Assembly: GCF_001428245.1 (NCBI RefSeq)
Contig: NZ_LMRV01000026.1
Span: 55,541 to 119,540, forward strand
Direction: 5' to 3'
Source: Paenibacillus sp. Soil522
Lineage (GTDB): Bacteria > Bacillota > Bacilli > Paenibacillales > Paenibacillaceae
Length of the DNA stretch: 64,000 nucleotides
The position numbers and the translations under genes are program-made. How positions within the stretch are numbered: position 1 is the first letter of the stretch; every line of letters begins with the position of its first letter. Below are positions 8,025-15,244 of the stretch, in pieces. The notes beneath the pieces are model-generated. The model was not told the DNA's origin, searched no databases, and worked only from the letters and a program-made list of their open reading frames with translations.

Positions 8025-9260
8025 ATGAGGCGTTATTGGTTATCCATCATTATAGCCGTGCTCGCTGTGAGCGGAATAGGGTCATATTACTCGTTCGGCA
8101 GACAAAACTATTTGCCCCAGTACAAGCTTGAAACGATTCAAGGAGATCCGCAGGAAAGCGCAGCTGTCACGCTGTCAGGCTCTTATTATGGAGACATGCG
8201 CTCTGAGCCCTTAGAGGTAAATACTGCCGGAAGTGAATATGGCGGCTTGAATACGAACTTACGTTTATTATTGACTAAATCTCCATGGTATTACAGACAG
8301 CCTGATATTCAGCAGCTGCTAATAGATCATAAGTCGTTTATGCGGGGAAAAGGGAATATGAACGGTTTTTACCGCGACGAGGAGCGGGTCATCTATGCTG
8401 ATGTATCTATAAAAAATAAAGGATCAGATACGCCATTAGCCGCATTGAAGCTCACTCTTCTTCATGAAGCGGCAGACAAGGTATCTACATTAGAACAGAC
8501 CTACAAGCTGCCTAAAGAATCTGAATACATAGCTGTTGAAGATGTCCAGCTTATAGACGATAAGATTTATCTGCTTGTCCATAAATTTTATAAAAACAAT
8601 AAACCGGTAAATTATGAAATCGTTGTAATGGATCTCGCTAGCGGGAAGCTGCTGCGAAACGAAAAGTTTGAGAATTGGAGCAGCCGCACAGAAGACATGC
8701 AAATGCAAGTCGGCATCATATTAACCGATAAACCTAGCGCTCCGTCTGATACAATCCTTTTTAACGTAAGCGAAGTGAAAATCAACAAAAATACAAGGGA
8801 TGTTTATTCCGATAAGCTCAGCGAGAAATATTATTCCTATTCCTATCGTACAGGGTTGTTAACCGAATTGCCTGATACCTTTTGGCAATCGGCTGATGAC
8901 ACGGACATAACGATAAGCCTGCAAAACGATTATTTCTATTTGACCGAATACGGCCCTGACCACATCATCTTATCGCGGTATAACATAAAGACGAAAAAGC
9001 AGGAGCGCGCTTATGCGTCGGTATCCGCCGAGCAGCTGGGTGTGGACGAAATTAAATCCGTACAGATTAATTCTGACCGGGTGTACCTTCTCTTCAATCA
9101 AGCAGGCATTCCCGGAGCCGCTGTGCTTGATCTTGCGAATGGGGACGCCGTGTTCACCGGACGTACAGTCGAAATAAGCGACGAACAGAAAACGGATGAG
9201 GATATGAAGGAAAACCTCCATTTGTTAAATTTAGAAATCGTCGAAAATATTAAAGACTGA
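8025..9260 (+). CDS. membrane-anchored extracytoplasmic protein of the ABC operon
   Basis: The protein has 411 residues. It begins with an N-terminal membrane anchor (YWLSIIIAVLAVSGIGSYYSF), and the remainder is hydrophilic with a repeating pattern of short beta strands (for example YLLVHKFYKNNKPVNYEIVVMD), suggesting a beta-propeller or similar fold outside the cell. The ATG at 8025 has AAGGAG 7 bases upstream; the ATG at 8019 is too close to it. No known family was recognised. Its position 11 bases after the permease suggests that it senses or captures the transporter's substrate. Confidence 0.7.
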   Translation: MRRYWLSIIIAVLAVSGIGSYYSFGRQNYLPQYKLETIQGDPQESAAVTLSGSYYGDMRSEPLEVNTAGSEYGGLNTNLRLLLTKSPWYYRQPDIQQLLIDHKSFMRGKGNMNGFYRDEERVIYADVSIKNKGSDTPLAALKLTLLHEAADKVSTLEQTYKLPKESEYIAVEDVQLIDDKIYLLVHKFYKNNKPVNYEIVVMDLASGKLLRNEKFENWSSRTEDMQMQVGIILTDKPSAPSDTILFNVSEVKINKNTRDVYSDKLSEKYYSYSYRTGLLTELPDTFWQSADDTDITISLQNDYFYLTEYGPDHIILSRYNIKTKKQERAYASVSAEQLGVDEIKSVQINSDRVYLLFNQAGIPGAAVLDLANGDAVFTGRTVEISDEQKTDEDMKENLHLLNLEIVENIKD

Positions 9261-9277
9261 TAGGACGATGAAAAGCT

Positions 9278-9550
9278 ATGAGAGCATCAACGCTGCCGGA
9301 TCACAAAATACAACGCCTAAGAGGGCTTGAGCATTACGCCTATCAGGTTGCCCATTTTATATTGCAGGACGAGGTTCTCGCAGCAGAGGCTGCAAAAGCT
9401 GCATTGCTGGAAATAAGCCGGGCTGACAACCCATTAGAAGGGCCGGCGGAAGAGCTTAGGATCCGGGCCAAAAGGATAACCATTCGCGCTTCGATTACAA
9501 TAGCCCGCTCGGCTTCTAAACATCAAAGAGCACGCCCCACCATGCAGTGA
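9278..9550 (+). CDS. small protein, last gene of the ABC operon
   Basis: This 90-residue, Ala/Arg-rich, mostly helical protein has no membrane segment. It follows the previous gene by 17 bases. The helix AYQVAHFILQDEVLAAEAAKAALLEI is reminiscent of region 2 of small ECF sigma factors, but a DNA-binding region 4 is missing, so sigma activity is unlikely. The last eight or so codons (ending PTMQ) lie inside a dispersed repeat (9526-9613), so the C-terminus may have been supplied by that element. Function unknown. Confidence 0.55.
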   Translation: MRASTLPDHKIQRLRGLEHYAYQVAHFILQDEVLAAEAAKAALLEISRADNPLEGPAEELRIRAKRITIRASITIARSASKHQRARPTMQ

Positions 9551-9613
9551 TTTTAACGCAATCCGCTGACCGCAAAAAAGGAAGTCTGCTGCGATCGGCA
9601 AACTTCCTTTGCT
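9526..9613. repeat. copy B of the ~90-bp dispersed repeat
   Basis: Matches copy A at 3548-3637. The hairpin GGAAGTCTGCTG/CGGCAAACTTCC (9580-9607) is followed on the minus strand by TTTTTT, so it can end the leftward MFS transcript. It overlaps the 3' end of the plus-strand small gene. The remaining bases to 9772 show nothing recognisable. Confidence 0.7.
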
Positions 9614-9772
9614 GTGGAGCGGTAGATTAGCCGGACCTCCTTATCTGGCGTCAGCTTATGAAATCCTTTGGAATGCTGCTCCATAAATCGGATAGATGCA
9701 CCACTTATTCCCCGTTCGGTAATGCTCCGCATGGATAATCAGGTAGATGACTTTATCACGATGTAAAGCGCG

Positions 9773-11056
9773 CTATTGGACATGGATGGACTGCTCCAGC
9801 TTTTGAACCGGCTGATCATTCGGATTATCCGATATTCCGGTTCCGGCATCCGGACGGAGACGAAACAACGGAATGGTGATCAGCGCGCCGATAATAAATA
9901 ACGTTCCGGCAAGAACATACATTCCAATAACCGAGAATAATGGCTTCATCCATCCCGCCGTACTCATTGTCAGTACGAACGACCCTAAAAATAATGGGCC
10001 CAAAATACCGTTTACACGGCCCATGAACGATTCCTCTGTATTTTTTAAGATCATGGTTTGTACAGCCACTTGAAATCCGGGAGTGACAAGACCAATGAAA
10101 AACTGTGCGGCAAGCGTCAGCCACAGGTAGATTGAAACCCCGGAAACGATCATACTCGCAGCGTTAACAAGCAGTCCAATTAGCAAGAGCAATGGCGGAG
10201 ATATCTTTTTGCTGAAAATGACGGCGAGCCCCCCTCCAACGAACATTCCAATTCCGTTAGCGGCCTGAAGCCACTGGAAATAAGCTTCTGGCAGACCTAA
10301 GCGCTCCGTCACGAGGAAAATAGCCATCGGATGAATGAAGCCGACACCCAGACCCGCAGCCGCAAAGCATCCGCCCAAGATCATCAATACTTTTTTGGAC
10401 AATATATGTTTGAGGCCCAAAGCCATCTCATCCCTGAGAATAGTTTCCTTGTGCTTATCCCCCGCTTCCCGATCCGGAGGTAATAAGGTTAATACGGCTG
10501 CTGACAAAATAAAGGCAATACCCATCAGTCCGATAGCTGCTTCAATCTCAAATTGTTTGTAAATAAAGGTTCCTAATAGGGGTCCTGCTATCATAAAGAC
10601 GGCCATAAGTGTCTGATACATCGATATTCCGGTTTGCATAAGCTCCTCGGGAACATGCAGTTTAAACAGTTTCATCCCCGACGGCTGGGAAAATTGCGAC
10701 AGTATAGATGATACTAATGTAGCGAAAAATACCGCCTTCCACGATCCGAAAGTAAGCGCAAGCAGTACCAGTAAAATTGAACCCGCGCTTAACAATTCGC
10801 ACCAGATCATCGTTTTCTTCGGCTTCCAGCGGTCGGCAAATGTTCCGCCGATGAAAGAAAAAATAAAGATCGGGGCAAACTCGGCAACGTATATTAAAGA
10901 AACAGCAGTTGCATTCTTATCGGTCTGTTCCATGACGAACAGCAATACGGCGATATTGCGAACCCAGATGCCGATTTGTAAAAATAAGCCGGATAACATA
11001 ATGGCCTGAAAAAAACGGTTTCGTAAAATGGACGGAGGTTTTCTTAATTGGGTCAT
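9773..11056 (-). CDS. MFS transporter, MefA/enterobactin-exporter-like
   Basis: The 427 residues contain about 12 membrane segments. The sequence IWVRNIAVLLFVMEQTDKNATAVSLIYVAEFAPIFIFSFIGGTFADRWKPKK is typical of the MFS_3-type branch that includes macrolide and siderophore exporters. GGAGGAAG precedes the ATG. A perfect 25-bp palindrome upstream (11079-11103) suggests control by a TetR-like dimer, but no such regulator is encoded next to it. The substrate is not predictable. It ends 200 bases after the shared repeat hairpin. Confidence 0.83.
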   Translation of the reverse strand: MTQLRKPPSILRNRFFQAIMLSGLFLQIGIWVRNIAVLLFVMEQTDKNATAVSLIYVAEFAPIFIFSFIGGTFADRWKPKKTMIWCELLSAGSILLVLLALTFGSWKAVFFATLVSSILSQFSQPSGMKLFKLHVPEELMQTGISMYQTLMAVFMIAGPLLGTFIYKQFEIEAAIGLMGIAFILSAAVLTLLPPDREAGDKHKETILRDEMALGLKHILSKKVLMILGGCFAAAGLGVGFIHPMAIFLVTERLGLPEAYFQWLQAANGIGMFVGGGLAVIFSKKISPPLLLLIGLLVNAASMIVSGVSIYLWLTLAAQFFIGLVTPGFQVAVQTMILKNTEESFMGRVNGILGPLFLGSFVLTMSTAGWMKPLFSVIGMYVLAGTLFIIGALITIPLFRLRPDAGTGISDNPNDQPVQKLEQSIHVQ

Positions 11057-11078
11057 TTGTCTCTTCCTCCCTTTTAAA

Positions 11079-11103
11079 GTAAACGATTACAGTAATCGTT
11101 TAC
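11079..11103. promoter_or_regulatory. 25-bp perfect palindrome before the MFS gene
   Basis: GTAAACGATTAC (11079-11090), one central base, GTAATCGTTTAC (11092-11103). It lies 23 bases before the start codon, overlapping the probable promoter. Symmetry and length fit a TetR-family operator. Confidence 0.7.
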
Positions 11104-11170
11104 GCATGAATTAAAGCACTTTCATTTCTAATTAGAAAATTATACTTCCTCTCTTATATATGGTCAATAA

Positions 11171-11213
11171 GAAAAAACAACCTCACTCCGGATGAGCACC
11201 GGAGCAAGGTTGT
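11171..11213 (-). terminator. thrC terminator
   Basis: ACAACCT (11177-11183) pairs with AGGTTGT (11207-11213), with an inner CTCCGG/CCGGAG stem. On the minus strand it is followed by six T residues. Confidence 0.85.
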
Positions 11214-11221
11214 CTGCTTAC

Positions 11222-12622
11222 CTATTTATTTGCGTTATAGAAGGCTTCGAGCTCGCGCACAACCGCAGCAAGTGATCCATCTACGCGGGTTTGACGCTGC
11301 TCTTTGCTGAAAAGCGACGTGATTTGTTCGGGGAATTGCTGCTCAATGCCGCAAAGCTCGATCGCTTCATTGAACTTAGCCGGATGAGCTGTCGCAAGCG
11401 ATACGGTAATCTCTTGCCCGCTGCTGTACTTGTCAGCCGCTGCTGCGCCGCAAGCCGAATGCGGATCGAGAAGGTAGCCGTTTTCCGCTTCATACTTCTT
11501 AATCGTATCGAGACACTCTTGTCCTTGTACGCCATGTGCGCCAAATTCCGCTTGTACTTTGCTCAGCGCTTCACCGGAAATGACGATTTGTCCTTCCGCT
11601 TTGAACTGATCCATTAGATTGCGGATTTGTTCGGCATCCTCGCCTAGAACATAATACAAATAGCGCTCGAAGTTGCTCGCCACTTGAATATCCATTGACG
11701 GACTGTACGTGCTGCGGAAATCCCCCGGCTTGTACACACCCTCAAGAATAAAGCGCTCCAAAATATTGTTTTCGTTCGTAGCCAAAATGAGCTTGCCCAC
11801 CGGAAGTCCCATGCGCTTCGCCAGGTAGCCCGCGAAAATATCGCCGAAGTTGCCCGTCGGTACGCTGAAGTTCACCTGCTTCGCATCCGTCTGCTTCACA
11901 ACCTGGAAGTATGCATAGAAGTAGTAAACCGTCTGAGCCATAATACGCACGAAGTTGATCGAGTTAATCGCAGCCAGATGATTGCTCGCCTTAAAGTCGA
12001 GATCGGCGAACAGATCCTTGATCATGCGCTGGCAATCATCGAAGTTGCCGTCCACCGACAGATTCAGCACGTTATCGTCCTGAACGGTCGTCATTTGGAG
12101 CTCCTGCACTTTGCTTACTTTTCCATGTGGATGAAGGATACAAATCTTGATGCCTTCCTTGCCTTTGACGCCCTCGATTGCCGAAGCTCCCGTATCGCCG
12201 GAGGTTGCTCCGAGAATGTTGATTTTTTTATTTTGCTTAGCGGCTACATACGTATACAGCTGGCCCATAAATTGGAGGGCGATATCTTTAAAAGCGAAGG
12301 TCGGGCCGTGGAACAGCTCCAGCAAATAAAGATCGTCCTTCAATTTACGCACCGGCGTCACTTCCGGGTCGCGGAACGTTGAGTAGCTTGCGTATACCAT
12401 GTCCTTCAAATCTTGCTCTGGAATTTCACCGTTCGTATAATACGAGAAAATAGCAAGCACCAGCTCCTGATAGCTAAGCTCCTGCCATTCCTTCAACGTT
12501 TCCGCCGAAATAACCGGAATTTCGTTTGGAACGAGCAGGCCTCCATCATTGCCCAGGCCCATCATAAACGCGTCGATAAATCCTATTTTGCCAACATTGC
12601 CTCTTGTACTAATGTACTCCAT
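11222..12622 (-). CDS. thrC: threonine synthase
   Basis: The PLP enzyme converts O-phosphohomoserine to threonine, the last step of threonine synthesis. At 466 residues it is the long form (E. coli/yeast type), not the ~350-residue form of B. subtilis. The N-terminus MEYISTRGN and the PLP-lysine motif GPTFAFKDIALQF are intact. The phosphate-binding region reads GATSGDTGASAI. AGGAGG precedes the ATG, and a terminator follows directly. It is monocistronic: hom and thrB are not adjacent. No T-box is visible upstream. Confidence 0.96.
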   Translation of the reverse strand: MEYISTRGNVGKIGFIDAFMMGLGNDGGLLVPNEIPVISAETLKEWQELSYQELVLAIFSYYTNGEIPEQDLKDMVYASYSTFRDPEVTPVRKLKDDLYLLELFHGPTFAFKDIALQFMGQLYTYVAAKQNKKINILGATSGDTGASAIEGVKGKEGIKICILHPHGKVSKVQELQMTTVQDDNVLNLSVDGNFDDCQRMIKDLFADLDFKASNHLAAINSINFVRIMAQTVYYFYAYFQVVKQTDAKQVNFSVPTGNFGDIFAGYLAKRMGLPVGKLILATNENNILERFILEGVYKPGDFRSTYSPSMDIQVASNFERYLYYVLGEDAEQIRNLMDQFKAEGQIVISGEALSKVQAEFGAHGVQGQECLDTIKKYEAENGYLLDPHSACGAAAADKYSSGQEITVSLATAHPAKFNEAIELCGIEQQFPEQITSLFSKEQRQTRVDGSLAAVVRELEAFYNANK

Positions 12623-12745
12623 CTGTAAATAGCCTCCTACATGCGAACAATTAATCGCCCTAGATCGTTAGTTAAATCATATCATCGTTTTCCATAATAA
12701 TCGATTCTTTTCAGTACAGTATATCATTTTTATCGACCAAAAATA

Positions 12746-12782
12746 AACGCAAGGCATCCCTTATTCAAGAATGCCTTGCGTT
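12746..12782 (-). terminator. terminator downstream of the pentapeptide gene
   Basis: AACGCAAGGCAT and ATGCCTTGCGTT form a 12-bp stem with a 13-base loop. On the minus strand TTTATTTTTGG follows. Confidence 0.8.
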
Positions 12783-12789
12783 ATTAACA

Positions 12790-12882
12790 TTATTTTACGA
12801 TTCTGGCTGCAATCGCTGCCATCTCGGCTTGCGTAATCTTATTCTTGTCCTTTGGCCGCAACGTTCCATTCATTACAGGTCA
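12790..12882 (-). pseudogene. in-frame tail after a TGA stop, SLH-like
   Basis: The TGA (12880-12882) that ends the pentapeptide gene is followed in the same frame by 29 sense codons and a TAA at 12790-12792. The peptide contains NGTLRPKDK and KITQAEMAAIAARIV, matching the end of an S-layer homology repeat (G-x-L-x-P-x-D...ITRAEMA). It could be the remnant of a longer C-terminus or an unrelated relic. The terminator lies just beyond the TAA, as expected if the ancestral gene ended there. Confidence 0.5.
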
Positions 12883-13542
12883 CGCCTGCTTTCCGTCGTT
12901 CACGACAAGCCCGAATATCGTCGCGAAAGTGATCGCCTGCGCCGGCGATATGATACAGCGCCGCAAATCGTCCAGTGCAACGCCCAGGCTGCCGAATTCG
13001 CAGCTGCTTAGATCGATGCCGCCGAGCTTTGTTTGTGACAGCTGGGCCTGGTCGATATTTACTTCGTTTAAATAAAAGTTTGATAATGACATATTCGACA
13101 TATCCGCTTTCGCCAGCGAGCTTTTCTCGAACTTAACGCCCTTCGCATTCGTGAAGCGCAGTACAACGTAATCGGCATAGCATTGCTCGAACAATACGTT
13201 GCGCAGCGTGGAGCCTGTAATATCCATCCCCAACAGCTTGCAGTTGTGAAAAGAAACCCGATGCAAAATACTTTCGCTCAGATCGATATTCGATAAATCG
13301 CAATTTTCGAAACGGACATCGGTAAATTCGGCTTTTCGCAGGCTCGTACCCCGAAACACAACATTAGCAAACACCACTCTGTCGAAGCAAGCCTTATATG
13401 CCGATTGATTATGAATGCTTCCGTCTTGAATAATGCTATCGCTAATCTCATGCTCATCCGCCCATTCGTAATCGGACACAACAAGTGCCGTCAGCCCCTC
13501 CGGTATTTTGGGAGCCTCGAGCTTCTCTATCTTGCTGGACAT
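12880..13542 (-). CDS. pentapeptide-repeat protein
   Basis: The protein has 220 residues. Residues 45-170 show tandem A(D/N)LXX-type pentapeptides (FANVVFRGTSLRKAEFTDVRF, LSNIDLSESIL), which form a right-handed quadrilateral beta-helix. Some such proteins mimic DNA and protect gyrase, but most have no assigned role. The C-terminus reads SPAQAITFATIFGLVVNDGKQA and stops at a TGA after which the frame stays open. It is divergent from the gene at 13669. AGGAGG precedes the ATG. Confidence 0.85.
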   Translation of the reverse strand: MSSKIEKLEAPKIPEGLTALVVSDYEWADEHEISDSIIQDGSIHNQSAYKACFDRVVFANVVFRGTSLRKAEFTDVRFENCDLSNIDLSESILHRVSFHNCKLLGMDITGSTLRNVLFEQCYADYVVLRFTNAKGVKFEKSSLAKADMSNMSLSNFYLNEVNIDQAQLSQTKLGGIDLSSCEFGSLGVALDDLRRCIISPAQAITFATIFGLVVNDGKQA

Positions 13543-13668
13543 ATGTAGAATCTCCTCCTCTCTCTAATGACTTATTCATCAGCCCCATCTATAATGTGAG
13601 TAACTGATTAAGCAAATTCTAATTTTATTTTAAGTCAAATATATGGATATAGATATGGGGGTGCGAGG

Positions 13669-14931
13669 GTGAAGTACGGAATGACGCTGGAACAGCGCGA
13701 TAGCATAATGGGAACTCTGTCGGAGGAGCAACGTCATTTTATGCATCATGAGCTTGTCAGAGGCAGAAGAACGTTGTTCGCACGTCAGCTTGCCCGGAAA
13801 AAATGTCAGTTCATTCCCGAGGACGCACAGTTTGAGGATATTGAGTCGTTTATCGAGGAATGGGACTATATCGGATTTACCGACAGCGGCGAGGTGTCTC
13901 CGCATACGAAATGCGAGTGCGGCCGTTCCTTGCGCTATCAGCATCAGGTGCTGCATCTGCCTACGAATACGACTCGTTACTTCGGCATCGAGCATCTGCA
14001 GCTGCATACCGGGATCGATGCGAAGGCCATATCGGATATTATGAAAGGCTTCGACGTGCTCGACGGCGAGATGAACGAGATGTTATGCAAATACCGGGAT
14101 GGCTGGCAGCTTGATCAGCATCTCTTTTTGCCGCTGCCGGCTGAGCTGGAAGTGCCGCCCGATATTCAGGCTCATTTGGATGCGAAGCTTCCGCTGCTCG
14201 ACAGGCAGCTGGCGCGGCTGCGCGGCAGACTGCGCGAGCTCGATCAGGCAAGCAGACAGAAGAGGATTGCAGCGGCGCTCACCTACTACAATGAGCCGGC
14301 TGATCAAGCAGCCGGTGAACAGCAGCTGTACGCAGATGCTCTGGCTACCGGCAGCCAATCCGTTCAAAGCGCATTCCTCTTCGATAATGAGGACAGCAGC
14401 CAAGGCAATTTCAGCTTAGAGAAAACAGACGGCGGCCAAGGCGCGTTCGTCTTCGATGATACGGCCAACAGCCAGGGCGCATTCGTTTTCGAGGATACGG
14501 ACAACAGCCAAGGCGCGTTCATCTTCGAGGATACCGAAGAGAGCCAAGGCGCGTTTGTGTTTGATGAGCCTCCGGTTAATCAAGACGCTAAATCGTTCGA
14601 GGAAGCAGGCAGAAAGCTCGGCGCCGCCATGAGAGAAGCTGAAATGAACAGCAGCTCGCAGGCCAAGAGCTCAAGCCCCTTTTACCTGCCGCCTCCTGCT
14701 CAGCGCGTAGTTGATGATGCCCTCAAATATGGACGCATCAGCACGCTGGCGATATCGAACTTCTTAATCGAGCAGAAGCTCGTTTCGGACACGCGGATGT
14801 CTACCGGCAAGCCCGGCATCTATATTGCCGTTGCCGCTTATCTCGACAAGCTTGCTGCCACGGACTTATGCGAGCTTGTAACCGGCAACGCTGAGGATCG
14901 TGTCTATTCGAGCACGCAGGCTCACCATTAA
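13669..14931 (+). CDS. repeat-containing protein of unknown function (DUF3895-like)
   Basis: The 420-residue protein starts at a GTG preceded by GGGGGTGCGAGG. Residues 1-120 carry a possible zinc pair (KCECGRSLRYQHQ) and the motif ELVRGRRTLFARQLARKKC. A middle section holds six 12-residue tandem repeats (about residues 232-303; consensus SQGAFVFEDTDN). The C-terminal ~70 residues (VVDDALKYGRISTLAISNFLIEQKLV) look like a winged helix. From memory this resembles Paenibacillus DUF3895-type proteins, which I could not verify. The sequence suggests a nucleic-acid-binding protein with an acidic repeat linker. Confidence 0.7.
   Translation: MKYGMTLEQRDSIMGTLSEEQRHFMHHELVRGRRTLFARQLARKKCQFIPEDAQFEDIESFIEEWDYIGFTDSGEVSPHTKCECGRSLRYQHQVLHLPTNTTRYFGIEHLQLHTGIDAKAISDIMKGFDVLDGEMNEMLCKYRDGWQLDQHLFLPLPAELEVPPDIQAHLDAKLPLLDRQLARLRGRLRELDQASRQKRIAAALTYYNEPADQAAGEQQLYADALATGSQSVQSAFLFDNEDSSQGNFSLEKTDGGQGAFVFDDTANSQGAFVFEDTDNSQGAFIFEDTEESQGAFVFDEPPVNQDAKSFEEAGRKLGAAMREAEMNSSSQAKSSSPFYLPPPAQRVVDDALKYGRISTLAISNFLIEQKLVSDTRMSTGKPGIYIAVAAYLDKLAATDLCELVTGNAEDRVYSSTQAHH
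14362..14577 (+). repeat. six tandem 36-bp repeats inside the gene
   Basis: Six units of exactly 36 bp (12 codons) encode variants of SQGAFVFEDTDN. Copies 3 to 6 are the most alike and copies 1 and 2 have diverged, suggesting recent expansion of the downstream end. Confidence 0.85.
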
Positions 14932-15036
14932 TCGGACGAGCCTCTACCAGCATCGCAAGCGCAATCTTGCAGCACATACGAGAACATGACCGCAAGCAGA
15001 TTCTGAGCGTATTTTATCGAAACTGAAATTTTAAGT

Positions 15037-15067
15037 CAAAGGAACAGCCGCGAAGGCTGTTCCTTTG
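15037..15067 (+). terminator. hairpin after the repeat-containing gene
   Basis: CAAAGGAACAGCC pairs with GGCTGTTCCTTTG across a five-base loop. The T run is short. The rest of the 14932-15244 gap shows no gene. Confidence 0.6.
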
Positions 15068-15244
15068 TCAAATAATCGAAAGCTGCAATTTACGCTCTAA
15101 TCAAGTCGTAATTCTTTCCTATTCAAGCAGGTAAATTAAGCCGGCTAGTCGAATATAATCGAATATTGTCGTTTTCCGAGTTGAACCATTGGATGGCTGG
15201 ATCATTCAAATCATGATCAAATAAGGAGAATTGAAATAATCAAT

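Noticed and set aside
9278..9550. Small ECF sigma factor
   Set aside because: Only a helix resembling region 2 is present; region 4 is absent and the length is too short.
12623..12745. T-box or threonine leader before thrC
   Set aside because: No T-box core and no threonine-rich leader peptide seen.
13669..14931. Adhesin or surface protein because of the tandem repeats
   Set aside because: No signal peptide, anchor or sorting motif; the protein looks cytosolic with a winged-helix end.
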